55,013 nucleotides of DNA, taken from positions 1 to 55,013 of the forward strand of contig CAJTZW010000009.1 of assembly GCA_910584305.1 (NCBI GenBank). The letters are read 5' to 3'. Both the position numbers and the translations under genes were made by a program. The notes below the pieces were generated by a model. It was not told where the DNA came from. It made no database searches and saw only the letters and a program-made list of their open reading frames with translations. Position 1 is the stretch's first letter. Every line of letters begins with the position of its first letter. This stretch comes from an uncultured Bacilli bacterium. GTDB lineage: Bacteria > Bacillota_I > Bacilli_A > RF39 > UBA660. Shown here one piece after another: positions 17,196 to 26,147 of this stretch.

Positions 17196-17573
17196 GGGGC
17201 TGTCTTGGTTTCGACAGGAATACTGAGGTATAAACTGCAAGTCGGAGGTACACGTTACGTACATACAAAAAATAAACGGAAATAAATTAAAAAATGCATT
17301 TGCTACAATGTTCTCTAAGAACACTGTAGCATTCGCCTAATAGAATAAAGGCATGCGCTTTCTTTAATTCTTCTCCTACGGGAATTTTAGAAGGCTCAAT
17401 TTAGTAGGATATATAAATATTTAGCTTAGAAATATTTATGAATTTTATAAGCTTACTAAATTATGGGTTGTTAGTTACTAACATAATTTAGGAAATTTTA
17501 TAACTAACTAAACTTGTAGACGTTTATATTTATGTATTTTTGGACAGGGGTTCAATTCCCCTCAGCTCCACCA
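17196..17573 (+). ncRNA. ssrA: Transfer-messenger RNA (tmRNA)
   Basis: The 5' end GGGGCTG and 3' CAGCTCC-ACCA form the tRNA-like acceptor stem with the characteristic G-U third pair. The conserved GGTTTCGACAGG follows the 5' arm, and GGGGTTCAATTCCCC forms the T arm. The tag frame probably resumes at GGA 17278, after AATAAAC, by analogy with the Bacillus tag. It encodes 20 residues beginning GNKLKN and ending NTVAFA, then tandem stops TAA TAG (17338-17343). The AFA ending resembles mollicute tags rather than the LAA of most Firmicutes. Several pseudoknot-like repeats follow the tag. Confidence 0.95.
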
Positions 17574-17758
17574 TTGAGAAATCTGTTCGAACTATTCGAA
17601 CTTAATATATACTTTCAGATTGAAATATGACGGGTATTCTATTTAATAAAAATTCTAAAAGGTGATTTTGCTATTCTTGGCAAAATACCTAGGGGGTTAA
17701 ATATTTTGTCAAATAACAAAGCATTTAATAAAAGCATATGACAGGTAGGAGATATATT
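17574..17758. other. ssrA downstream gap with two hairpins
   Basis: GTTCGAA-CTA-TTCGAAC (17585-17601) is a perfect 7-bp hairpin just after tmRNA and may be its terminator, though no T run follows. ATTTTGC/GCAAAAT (17665-17686) forms a second stem. No gene is seen. Islands often enter at the 3' end of ssrA. Confidence 0.4.
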
Positions 17759-18601
17759 ATGGAATTTAAAGATGTATACACAGATTTTAACGATTTCTAT
17801 TATTATCGGCTAAATGATATGGCTAGTAAGGCTAGCAAAGATGGTAATTACAGATATGTCGATTTCTTAAAAAAAATAAATGAAAAAGGGATAGATTTAG
17901 ACAAAATACTGTATAAAAAATTAGTAGATGATTATGAAGAAACAGAAATTAACTCCAAAAAAGTTAGACTTCTTCCAATGGGAATTAGAAATAGTAATGT
18001 TCCAGGGTATTTTGTAAGAAAGGAAGAAAGGAAAGTAGCTGGAAGGTATGGAAACTTAAATGTATTTGAAGATATGTTTCTACAAGAAGCAGATTGGAGA
18101 CCCATATATCATCATTCAGCTGATTCTTTAAAGCAAATATTTAGAAGAATATGTGACTCTTATATTGAACACTATCAAAAAAGTTTAAATGAGGTTTGGA
18201 GCGAAGAAGATTTTTATGCAAGGCTATCTGATTTAGGATATTTATCTGTTAAATACGCAGAAGACTTAGAAACAGGTGAAATCTTTGCGATTGGTTTTTT
18301 TGGTTCCTTAGTAAAAAATAGTGCTGGTGGCAAAGCATTAACAGATGCAGAATTATATGTAATGCCAGAATTTAGAAATATGGGAATTGCTAAAAGAATG
18401 GTTGGTTTAACTTTTGAATTAGCCAAAAGAGATGGTATTGAAAATTTTGATTCTATTACGTATCGTGTACAATCTTATGATGCTTTATCGTTCTGGCAAA
18501 GAATAGGCGCTTCAGTTACTGGACTTACCCATATAGAGGGAAACATCTCTGATATAATAGAAATTATTGATAAAGGGTGTAAAAAGAATAGAAGTTTTTA
18601 A
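17759..18601 (+). CDS. GNAT-family acetyltransferase
   Basis: The C-terminal half (about 160-270) holds the GNAT core: a beta strand ending ELYVMPEFRNMGIAKRMV, where R-N-M-G-I-A is the acetyl-CoA pyrophosphate-binding loop, and a later YDALSFWQRIGA matching motif B. The N-terminal 150 residues are helical, of unknown function, and may set substrate choice. The acceptor cannot be predicted. AGGAG lies seven bases before ATG 17759 (280 aa). It is the first gene after ssrA and is followed by one of two 21-bp repeats, so it may be accessory. Confidence 0.78.
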   Translation: MEFKDVYTDFNDFYYYRLNDMASKASKDGNYRYVDFLKKINEKGIDLDKILYKKLVDDYEETEINSKKVRLLPMGIRNSNVPGYFVRKEERKVAGRYGNLNVFEDMFLQEADWRPIYHHSADSLKQIFRRICDSYIEHYQKSLNEVWSEEDFYARLSDLGYLSVKYAEDLETGEIFAIGFFGSLVKNSAGGKALTDAELYVMPEFRNMGIAKRMVGLTFELAKRDGIENFDSITYRVQSYDALSFWQRIGASVTGLTHIEGNISDIIEIIDKGCKKNRSF

Positions 18602-18659
18602 TTTGATGATTGCTTTACATTTATTGTATAGCAAAGTTGTAAATAACTTCCCCAACAGT

Positions 18660-18696
18660 ACCATGTGGTTATAAAACAAATAAAAATGTTTGTTTT
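18660..18696 (+). repeat. Direct repeat copy 1 with terminator hairpin
   Basis: A 21-bp sequence beginning ACCATGTGGTTATAAA (18660-18680) recurs exactly at 19459. AAACA/TGTTT with a T-rich tail makes the copy a likely terminator of the GNAT gene. The preceding bases resemble a decayed tRNA 3' end. Confidence 0.65.
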
Positions 18697-18722
18697 TAGA
18701 TAAATTTTATAGGTGTGACTTT

Positions 18723-19367
18723 ATGATAAAAAGATTAATATTTGATGTAGATGGAACATTAATAACTGGTGTCAATTTTATTAAACCAATAGAAGCAACT
18801 TTAAAAAAATTAAATATATATAATGAAAGCAATGTTAAATCTTTTTTAAGGGCTATTTCAACTTACGAAGAAAACTATAATAATTACAATAAAAAAGACT
18901 ATATAAAATATTTTGAAAATAGTTTAGGAACAGAATTAGATGATATGTTTCTTAATATATTTTTTGAAGAACTAAGAAACTGTGTTCCACAGGACGCAAA
19001 AAAGTTAAAGGAAACCATTGAGGTTTTGGCTAATAAATATGAACTAGTACTTTTAACTAATTATTTTAAATGTTCTCAATTAAATAGACTTAATACTATG
19101 GGAATTGGTCATTTATTCTTAGAGTGTTTTGGAGAAGAATTAATTAAACCAAATAACGATATATATTTAAAGGCTTGTGGCTCTTACCAACCCGGTGAAT
19201 GTATCATGATTGGCGATGATTTATATTTAGATATCGAGAAAGCAAAAGAAAATGGTATTAATACTATCTTTGTTAACTCTAAAAGTTTAAAAGTAGATAA
19301 CATAGATTTGTGTGTTGTTAATAGTGTTGAAGATATAACCTATGAATTAATTGAGTCAATTTATTAG
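18723..19367 (+). CDS. HAD-superfamily hydrolase
   Basis: This is a small phosphatase-type HAD protein. Motif I is DVDGT (nucleophile Asp about residue 8), motif II is VLLTN, motif III is the Lys in LIKPNNDIY and motif IV is IMIGDDLYLDIEKAKENG. A helical cap lies between motifs I and II, as in the beta-phosphoglucomutase / pyrimidine nucleotidase-like subgroup. Substrate unknown; 214 aa is a usual length. Start ATG 18723 follows AGGTGTG. The gene is flanked on both sides by the same 21-bp repeat plus hairpin, so it looks like a single-gene insert. Confidence 0.82.
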   Translation: MIKRLIFDVDGTLITGVNFIKPIEATLKKLNIYNESNVKSFLRAISTYEENYNNYNKKDYIKYFENSLGTELDDMFLNIFFEELRNCVPQDAKKLKETIEVLANKYELVLLTNYFKCSQLNRLNTMGIGHLFLECFGEELIKPNNDIYLKACGSYQPGECIMIGDDLYLDIEKAKENGINTIFVNSKSLKVDNIDLCVVNSVEDITYELIESIY

Positions 19368-19458
19368 AAAAATGATAGCCTATGTAAGTTATAGTCTTAT
19401 AATTAATGCAAATCCACAACTAAATACGAAGTAGTTTGTTTTTGACTCCGTCAGGTCC

Positions 19459-19493
19459 ACCATGTGGTTATAAAACAAACATAGTGTTTGTAT
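19459..19493 (+). repeat. Direct repeat copy 2 with terminator hairpin
   Basis: This is an exact second copy (19459-19479) of the 21-bp repeat. It is preceded by CGTCAGGTCC, so that the junction reads like a tRNA or tmRNA 3' end (GGTCCACCA). ACAAACA/TGTTTGT forms a hairpin after it. Confidence 0.65.
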
Positions 19494-19584
19494 GAAAATA
19501 AATTATCAAAGAATTTAATATTTTTCTTACTTATAATATTAATGACAAGATATAAAAAAATTTAATTAATAGAGGTGACATATA

Positions 19585-19983
19585 ATGAATACTGTTTGTA
19601 TTGAAGATGCAACAACACTTGCACTTATTTATAATTATGAAGCAACACATTCGATTTCAAGGATGTTAAAACATAATCAAATTAAAGATTTTGTTGAAGC
19701 AATTAATTTTAATCTTCAACAATTGGGTAAAGAAATATGGCCAATACAAGATTTAGGTTTAATTTATTTTAACAGTCAGGATGAGGAGGGTAATTGGTAT
19801 TCAATATTAAAACCTGATCTTGATATTGAAAAAGTTAAGTATAATTATGTATACAAAGGTTCGTTTGAACTTTGGCAAGCTTCTCAAATGCCTAATGCTT
19901 TAGAAAAAATTAATATTGAATCAGTAGATGGTAAAATGCAGAAAATAGAAAAAGAGAAATATTTATCTTTGTATTACCATTAA
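19585..19983 (+). CDS. Hypothetical protein
   Basis: I do not recognise this 132-aa soluble acidic protein. It is a compact alpha/beta sequence with Trp-rich strands (EIWPIQDLGLIYF, GNWYSIL, FELWQASQMP) and no signal or membrane segment. AGAGGTGA precedes ATG 19585 and a TATAAT lies at about 19532. It lies between a repeat-flanked HAD gene and a broken transporter, in accessory DNA. The size and neighbourhood would fit an immunity or antitoxin-type protein, but nothing in the sequence proves that. Confidence 0.6.
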   Translation: MNTVCIEDATTLALIYNYEATHSISRMLKHNQIKDFVEAINFNLQQLGKEIWPIQDLGLIYFNSQDEEGNWYSILKPDLDIEKVKYNYVYKGSFELWQASQMPNALEKINIESVDGKMQKIEKEKYLSLYYH

Positions 19984-20101
19984 ATAAAAATTGAATTTCA
20001 AATTTAAAAGAATAAAGTATACAATTTAGTAAAAAATAATTTATTAATGTGCACAAGTGGTGCAGAACCCCATTATCAAGCGATTGAAAGGAGTGTTGAA
20101 T

Positions 20102-21844
20102 ATGAGTGAAAATGGTTATAGCGTCAAAATAGATGAAATTAGTCAAAGTGTTGTTGTAAAAAATAAAACCAAAAAGATTTTATCTGATTTAACTTTGTCT
20201 GTAAATAAGGGTGAATTAGTTGCTATTGTAGGTTGTTCAGGGGCAGGGAAGACTACATTAATGAATATTTTAAGTGGATATAATAAACCAAGTAAAGGGC
20301 ATGTTTATGTTGAAGGTTTAGATTTATTTGAAAAAGAGGAATATTTTAAAGGTAAAATAGCGTATGTCCCCCAACAAGAAATATTAGATTAAACTTTGAC
20401 TTTACAGAAATCTTTAGAATATTCTTTTGCATTACGAGTTAAAAATGTTTCTAAAAAGGAAATAACAAAAACTATTAATTATGTTTTAAAAATATTAGAA
20501 CTTTCTCATGTCAAAAATTCGTTGATTAAAAACTTAAGTGGTGGGGAGAAAAAAAGGGCTGCTATTGCAACAGAAATGCTTAGTAATCCTAATTTATTTT
20601 TATTAGATGAACCAACATCAGGTTTAGATGCGAATATTGAGAAGAAAATCATGAAGAAATTGAGAGAGATTGCCAATACAGGTAAGACGATTATCATTAC
20701 TGCCCATACGGTATCTAATTTGAATTTATGTGATAAGGTTATATTTATGGGTAAGGATGGGAAGATATGTTATTATGGTCCTTATAAGGATATATTTGAT
20801 TATTTCCAAGTGAATGAATTTGTAGATATCTATGATATTTTAAAAGCAGATACTAATACTTGGTATAAGAAGTATCGAAATAATTTGAAAAAAGAACCAA
20901 ATGATTCTGGATATTCTGATATTGTGATGGAAAAGACATCAAGAGTGGGGTTTATTTCGCAAACCAAAACTTTGGTGAAAAGATATATTTCTTCTTTAAT
21001 AAATAATAAATTTATGATGATATTACTTTTAGGACAGTCTATACTAATGGGGCTTTTAATTTGTGTAGCAATAGAGAAAGATTGTTTATTAAATTTTATT
21101 ACAGCACCTATGGTATGTGCCGCGTTTACTATGGCAGCAATTTGGTTAGGATTATTTAATACAATTCAAGAGATTGTAAAAGAAAGAGACATGCTAAAAA
21201 AAGAGTATATGAGTGGATTAAATTTTACATCGTATATGTTCTCTAAGATAATCATTTTTTCGATTTTATCTATGTATCAAGCTATTACTTGTGTATCAAT
21301 TGTCTACTTTCATTTAGACCCTAGACCAGAAGAAGTTCTTATAATAAATACCCTTTTAGATTTAATTATAAATTTCTTTTTAGTTTCTTTTTCTACAAGT
21401 ATGATTGGAATATTTATTTCATCAATTGTAAAGGAAACTAAAACTACATTAATTTTATCCCCATTATATATGATGGTACAGATGTTGTTTTCAGGTATGT
21501 TTCTTCCTTTTATTGAGCTTACAAAGAAAATATCCTACCTTGTAATAGCTAGGTGGGGATATGAATCCTTTGCTTCTATTAGTAATTTAGCACAATATAG
21601 TGTTTTGCCTCCTACTAAAGGATTCTTTGAATTCACTACTTCTCATGTGGTAGGCATTTGGTTGATTTTTATAGGAATATTTGCTATTTTCCTTATGGCT
21701 AGTATTATAACAATAAAAAGGAATATTCTGTCAAAGGGAAGCAATTACTTATTCTTAGACGACAGCAAAAATAAATTGTCTAAAACTAAAAATCCCAAAA
21801 AAATTATTCATTTAAAACATGATAATGATATTCATGCAAATTAG
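20102..21844 (+). pseudogene. ABCG-type ABC transporter (ATPase-permease fusion) interrupted by an in-frame stop
   Basis: The N-terminal ATPase has Walker A GCSGAGKTT and Q-loop VPQQEILD. It then meets TAA at 20390-20392 and resumes in the same frame with TLTLQKS, the ABC signature LSGGEKKR, Walker B LFLLDEPTSGLD and a switch His in ITAHT. Six hydrophobic segments follow (about 21000-21730), forming an ABC2-type half-permease with the ATPase-first order of ABCG/White exporters. The lesion is a single codon, as from GAA to TAA; everything on both sides is conserved. Without suppression the ATPase is cut between Q-loop and signature. A TTG at 20396 could restart translation but would yield a permease with half an ATPase. 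A sequencing error is possible. Confidence 0.8.
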
Positions 21845-21852
21845 TATGATAG

Positions 21853-21882
21853 AACCTAGTAGATAGTTAATGCTAGGTTTTT
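21853..21882 (+). terminator. Terminator after the ABC transporter
   Basis: AACCTAG pairs with CTAGGTT and a T run follows. Confidence 0.75.
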
Positions 21883-21906
21883 GATTGATATTATATGAGA
21901 GAAATA

Positions 21907-24396
21907 CTAAATAGGGTTTTTTGTTTTTTTGCAGTAGGGGCATTGATTTATATCTTTTCTTTTAGATATTCTCATTTGCCAATGATGTCCATATTTGCAG
22001 GTCCACCATACTTTTTTACCTGATTTTGGGAAGTATTCCTCTGGGCCTTTATCATTGTTCTGATAATCCCATTCCTTGGTAATATTTGGATATATGACTT
22101 TTAAATTATAATCTTTAGATAGTACAGTCCTATTGCAAAATGAACAGCCTTTGTTATGCAAAACCATAGAGCATATTTTCTCCTGCCATTCGTGTCCTTT
22201 GTCGCAAATCCACCATACTTTTTGATCGGATTTTGGTGTATATTCATTTGGCTTCTTATCGTTCTTTTTGTAGTTCCAATACTTTAAGATTTCTTTGTGA
22301 ATGATTTCTAAATTATAATTGTTTGTCGGTTTTCTTTTACTACAGAATGGGCAACCTTCTTTTAGAACACTTCGATTTGATACAGTTGCTTGCCAAACAT
22401 GCCCTTGTTTGCATTTCCACCAAACCTTTCTTTTTGATCCTGCTTTAATATCTGTAGGAGATATGATATTTTTCTCGTAATTCCATTCTTCTAATAGCTC
22501 TTTTGCGTCAACAGCAAGATTGGATTCTATGCTTGCTCTATGATTAGAGCAATAAGGACATCGATTTCCTTTGGTTATCTCATAGACCCTTTCCTGCCAT
22601 TCGTGTCCTTTTTCACAGATCCACCATACCCTTTTACCAGAGCCAGAACCAACATCATAGGGTGTTAGTGTTAGATTTTTATTCTTGTTCCATAGAGGGA
22701 TTAATTGTGGATTCTTTTCTGCGAATGATTTTCTTCCCTTTTTACAAAGTGGGCATTTTATTCCAGATAACATTGTGTGTATACTTTTTTGAAGACCGTG
22801 TCCATTTTTACATGTCCACCACCATATAGAATTTTCATCCTCTATAATGGAGAAAAAATCGATTCCTTGGTTTCTTTCTTGATTCCAATATTTTATTAGG
22901 TTTAACTTTTTCTCATATCGTTTGTAATTTCTTGAGTAGCAGATAGGGCATCTAGTACTTTCAGTAAAATCTCTTACTGTTTTTTTAAATGAGTGTCCTT
23001 TGTTACATTCCCACCAAATTGTTTTCCCCGATTTCGGTGAGACATTTTCTGGTCCTAATTCGTTTTTAGTTTTATGCCAGTATTTTATCAATTCTGGGTA
23101 GGCTGCTGCAAAGCTATTTTCATAACTTATTTTTTGGTTGCAGCAATACGGACAATTATGGTGAATTGATCTATTATTCGCGCTTGCTTCCCAACTGTGT
23201 CCGTTTTTACATTTCCACCATAATTTAATTCTTGAATATGGACTGATAAATTCTGGGTTAATTCCTTTATTTTTTTCATAATCCCATTCTTCTATTAATT
23301 CCGGTCTATTACTTAATAAACTTTTCTCTTTCTTTAATGATAAAAACTCACTATATATATTGAGTGAATCTTGGCCAATATCTATCTTCATAGTTAAATT
23401 TTTATGATATTTTTGATTAATGTATTTAAATATATCTTGAATAACAGCATTTAAATATTGGTATTCACGATTAACATAGCAATAGAGTATATTATTATCT
23501 AAGTAACTTTCTTTAGCATTATCTTTTTGTTCTATGATTCTTAATAAATCAATAGTATGTTCTTTTAAGATATTGTTTTTAATTTGGTCATTTTTTTTAC
23601 TTTGCTCATTCTCATGATATCTTATTCCATCGTATTCTATTACGAAGTTTAATGATGGTATATAAATATCAAATTCTTTATTTTCTATTTTCACTCTATT
23701 TTGACAATCTTTAAATACTTTTTTTAAATAATAATAGATTGCTTGTTCTGGGAAGGATGTTCCTATTTCTTTTCTACAGATTGGACATCCATACGGTTTT
23801 TTAATCGCATTACAGATGCATTTTTCATAATGATGATTTTGATTTAGATTGCAAATCCACCATACTTTTTTGGTGCTATAGGGAAGGTAGTTTTCTGGTG
23901 GTATATCATTTCTTTCATAATCCCAATTTTTTATAACTTCTGGATATAAGACTTTTAGGTTAATCATTTCGCTTGGAAAATTGTGGGAGCAATACGGACA
24001 ATTTGTGCCTCTTGATCTACTATTTACAGTGGCTTCCCACTCATGGCCTTTTTCACAAATCCACCATACTTTTTTTCCTATGCTTGGCAGAATCTCTTCT
24101 GGTTTTAAATTTCCATTTTTCTCATAATTCCATTCTTTTGCCACCTTTGGGAATATTGTTTTTAAATTATAATTACTACTTACCCTTTTTCTGGAACAAT
24201 AGGGGCATAGATTTTTATTTTTTATGGCATTATATGGTCTTGCTTTCCACTTATGACCATTATTACACTTAAAGTAAAATAATTCTTTTGTGTAAAAATC
24301 AATTTCTCTTGGATTCCTGGTATTCTCCTTAGACCACAATTGATGGAGTCTTTTTAATTTGTCGTGTTTTTCACACCACTCTACGATTGTTATCAT
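21907..24396 (-). CDS. Ten-module treble-clef zinc protein with internal PD-(D/E)XK-like nuclease domain
   Basis: This 829-aa protein is built of repeated DUF4379-type treble-clef modules with the pattern W-x-YEKN ... KVWWxCxxGHxWxxxV ... CPxC. I count ten cysteine pairs: three before and seven after a central domain (about residues 200-350). That domain reads FPEQAIYYYLKKVF ... KEFDIYIPSLNFVIEYDGIRYH, typical of Vsr/DUF559-like nucleases of the PD-(D/E)XK fold, with an acidic E-x-D pair. I infer a DNA-binding endonuclease, perhaps a homing-type or defence enzyme. GTGAT and AAAGG precede the ATG closely. It lies opposite in direction to its neighbours, after the broken transporter. Confidence 0.8.
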   Translation of the reverse strand: MITIVEWCEKHDKLKRLHQLWSKENTRNPREIDFYTKELFYFKCNNGHKWKARPYNAIKNKNLCPYCSRKRVSSNYNLKTIFPKVAKEWNYEKNGNLKPEEILPSIGKKVWWICEKGHEWEATVNSRSRGTNCPYCSHNFPSEMINLKVLYPEVIKNWDYERNDIPPENYLPYSTKKVWWICNLNQNHHYEKCICNAIKKPYGCPICRKEIGTSFPEQAIYYYLKKVFKDCQNRVKIENKEFDIYIPSLNFVIEYDGIRYHENEQSKKNDQIKNNILKEHTIDLLRIIEQKDNAKESYLDNNILYCYVNREYQYLNAVIQDIFKYINQKYHKNLTMKIDIGQDSLNIYSEFLSLKKEKSLLSNRPELIEEWDYEKNKGINPEFISPYSRIKLWWKCKNGHSWEASANNRSIHHNCPYCCNQKISYENSFAAAYPELIKYWHKTKNELGPENVSPKSGKTIWWECNKGHSFKKTVRDFTESTRCPICYSRNYKRYEKKLNLIKYWNQERNQGIDFFSIIEDENSIWWWTCKNGHGLQKSIHTMLSGIKCPLCKKGRKSFAEKNPQLIPLWNKNKNLTLTPYDVGSGSGKRVWWICEKGHEWQERVYEITKGNRCPYCSNHRASIESNLAVDAKELLEEWNYEKNIISPTDIKAGSKRKVWWKCKQGHVWQATVSNRSVLKEGCPFCSKRKPTNNYNLEIIHKEILKYWNYKKNDKKPNEYTPKSDQKVWWICDKGHEWQEKICSMVLHNKGCSFCNRTVLSKDYNLKVIYPNITKEWDYQNNDKGPEEYFPKSGKKVWWTCKYGHHWQMRISKRKDINQCPYCKKTKNPI

Positions 24397-24493
24397 CCTT
24401 TATCACTTCTTTCTAAAGCAACTATAGTACCTTATGAATTGTTTATTTGCAAGAAAATTGGTAATTTTCTTTATGACTGTCTTTTAAGGAAGG

Positions 24494-24522
24494 TTGATAA
24501 ATGTAAGGATTTATGTTAGAAT
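24494..24522 (+). promoter_or_regulatory. Promoter in the gap before the AraC-type gene
   Basis: TTGATA and TAGAAT are spaced 17 bp apart. Between it and TTG 24684 lie a GGGGGAG ribosome-like site and a 25-codon open frame at 24556. Another frame of the same stretch reads DSDGNEIRKFQVL, as if a small gene had decayed here. The gap 24397-24683 otherwise holds nothing I can support. Confidence 0.55.
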
Positions 24523-24683
24523 GGAAAGAAATTATTTATTGGGGGAGAAATATAAATGAATCTATATTTACAAATGCTATTTCAACAATTTGTGATTCGG
24601 ATGGAAATGAGATTCGTAAGTTTCAAGTTTTGATCATTTGATTTTGTGCTAAATGGTGTAGATAATTATGGTGGTGATGTATA

Positions 24684-25484
24684 TTGAATATATATAAATC
24701 TTTGAATCAAATTATTTCGTATATTGAGGAGCATTTGGATCAACCTATTCCTTACACCGAACTTGCAAAGATGTTAGGGGTAAATGTGTATACGTTACAG
24801 CGAATTTTTTCATTGATTACTAATATTTCTCTTTCTGAATATATTCGTAAAAGAAGATTGTCGAATGCAGGATTTGATTTATATAATACAGGTGAGAAGG
24901 TAATAGATGTTGCTATGAAGTATCAATATAATAATGCTACTTCATTTTCAAGGGCATTTCAAGCCTTTCATGGCGTTAAACCAAGTGAGGTAAAAAGAGG
25001 TGTACATCATTTTAAGAATTTTCCGCGAATTACTTTGGATGAAAAAATTAAGATGAATCAAGATATTTCATATGAAATCATTGAATTAGATGAGCTTGTT
25101 TTGTATGGTAAAGGTATCAAAACAGATGAGAAGCATGTTAATCAAGATGCGCCTAATTTTTGGAAGTATATTTTTGATACGTATAACTTTCTATATGATA
25201 GTGCCATGTATGGTATGACTTCTTATGAAAATCGATTCGAAAGCGATTTACTTGAATATTGGATTTTATGGGATTATAAGATAGATGGATTCCAGGAAAT
25301 GGTCATTCCTAAATCAAAGTGGTTGGTATTTCATACTACTTCTACTGAGGCTTGTGACATTCAAAAGATTTGTAATGATTTTTATGATGAATTTTTACCA
25401 AGTTGCAAATTTAATTTGCGAGATATTCCAGAACTTGAATATTATCATGATGGGGTGACTGATTTTATGGTACCAATAGAATAA
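24684..25484 (+). CDS. AraC-family regulator with C-terminal effector-binding domain
   Basis: The first 105 residues form the AraC double helix-turn-helix (LAKMLGVNVYTLQRIFSLIT; VIDVAMKYQYNNATSFSRAFQAFHGVKPSEVKR). The remaining 150 residues resemble the GyrI-like small-molecule-binding domain (LDELVLYGKGI ... WILWDYKI ... VIPKSKWLVFHTT), an arrangement used by Rob/SoxS-like and multidrug-responsive regulators. The start is TTG at 24684 behind GGTGAT; no ATG is in frame. It likely controls the following nitroreductase/transglutaminase pair or another detoxification gene, inferred from position only. Confidence 0.83.
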   Translation: MNIYKSLNQIISYIEEHLDQPIPYTELAKMLGVNVYTLQRIFSLITNISLSEYIRKRRLSNAGFDLYNTGEKVIDVAMKYQYNNATSFSRAFQAFHGVKPSEVKRGVHHFKNFPRITLDEKIKMNQDISYEIIELDELVLYGKGIKTDEKHVNQDAPNFWKYIFDTYNFLYDSAMYGMTSYENRFESDLLEYWILWDYKIDGFQEMVIPKSKWLVFHTTSTEACDIQKICNDFYDEFLPSCKFNLRDIPELEYYHDGVTDFMVPIE

Positions 25485-25489
25485 GTGAT

Positions 25490-25519
25490 AAAACTGATTT
25501 GTAAAAAGTCAGTTTTTTT
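25490..25519 (+). terminator. Terminator after the AraC-type gene
   Basis: AAACTGA pairs with TCAGTTT, with an A/T inner extension, followed by a T run. Confidence 0.8.
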
Positions 25520-25565
25520 CATTGCCTTTTTGTTACAGTGAAAGAGATGGAATAGGAGTGAAATT

Positions 25566-26147
25566 ATGGAGTTAGATAAGGTAATACGTGAGAGAAGAAG
25601 TATTAGAGAATTTAGTTCTAAAAAGATTGAAAAGGATAAGATTATACAATTGATTGAAAGTGCTAGATTAGCGCCATCTGCTGGGAATAGGCAACCTTGG
25701 CATTTTGTCATTGTTCAAGGCCAAGCAAAAGATAAGATTGTTCATGTTATATTGAATCAAATAAACGGAATGGATATAACACTCGATAGTTCTGAGCATG
25801 CTACAAGGCCCTATAATCCAACTAGTAGTTTAAAAGCGAGTATGCAGTGTATAAAAGAGGCCCCAATTTTTATTTTGGTCTTTCGTAAACATAGCGATGA
25901 TTGGTTAGAGGGAGATTATTTATCAATTGGATGTGCTGTTGAACATATATGTTTGAAAGCAGCTGATTTAGGATTAGGTTCTTTATGGATCAGGGATGTT
26001 GTTTATACTAGAGATAAGATTGCTAAAATTATGGGTCATGAAGATATGGAACTTGTAACAGGAATTGCTATTGGATATTCTAACGAATATCCATATGAAA
26101 GGCATAAAAAAGGTTTGGAAGAAATTATGGAGTGGTCTGATGAATGA
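25566..26147 (+). CDS. Nitroreductase-family flavoprotein
   Basis: This FMN-dependent NAD(P)H oxidoreductase is of the small nitroreductase type (193 aa). The N-terminal RERRSIREFSSKKI supplies flavin-phosphate contacts. ARLAPSAGNRQPWHFVIV is the family hallmark, and LGLGSLWIRDV with the GIAIGYSNEYP segment complete the fold. It probably works as a homodimer in the cytoplasm; substrate unknown. GGAG precedes the ATG. Its stop TGA overlaps the next start by eight bases (ATGAATGA), so the two products are translationally coupled. Confidence 0.9.
   Translation: MELDKVIRERRSIREFSSKKIEKDKIIQLIESARLAPSAGNRQPWHFVIVQGQAKDKIVHVILNQINGMDITLDSSEHATRPYNPTSSLKASMQCIKEAPIFILVFRKHSDDWLEGDYLSIGCAVEHICLKAADLGLGSLWIRDVVYTRDKIAKIMGHEDMELVTGIAIGYSNEYPYERHKKGLEEIMEWSDE

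Noticed and set aside
17210..17216. TTCGACA as a Spo0A box in the tmRNA gene
   Set aside because: This is the invariant tmRNA 5' element GGTTTCGACAGG, conserved for RNA structure.
20390..20392. Alternative genetic code (TAA or TGA read as sense)
   Set aside because: TAA ends most genes here and TGA ends several at the expected family length, so recoding is not general. Trp is encoded by TGG.
21907..24396. CRISPR-like or tandem DNA repeat array in the zinc-module gene
   Set aside because: The periodicity is of diverged protein modules with no constant DNA repeat or spacer. No CRISPR array is seen anywhere in the window.
24556..24633. A 25-codon frame with GGGGGAG before it
   Set aside because: The peptide is unremarkable, and another frame over the same bases looks more like old coding sequence, so this is probably a gene remnant.
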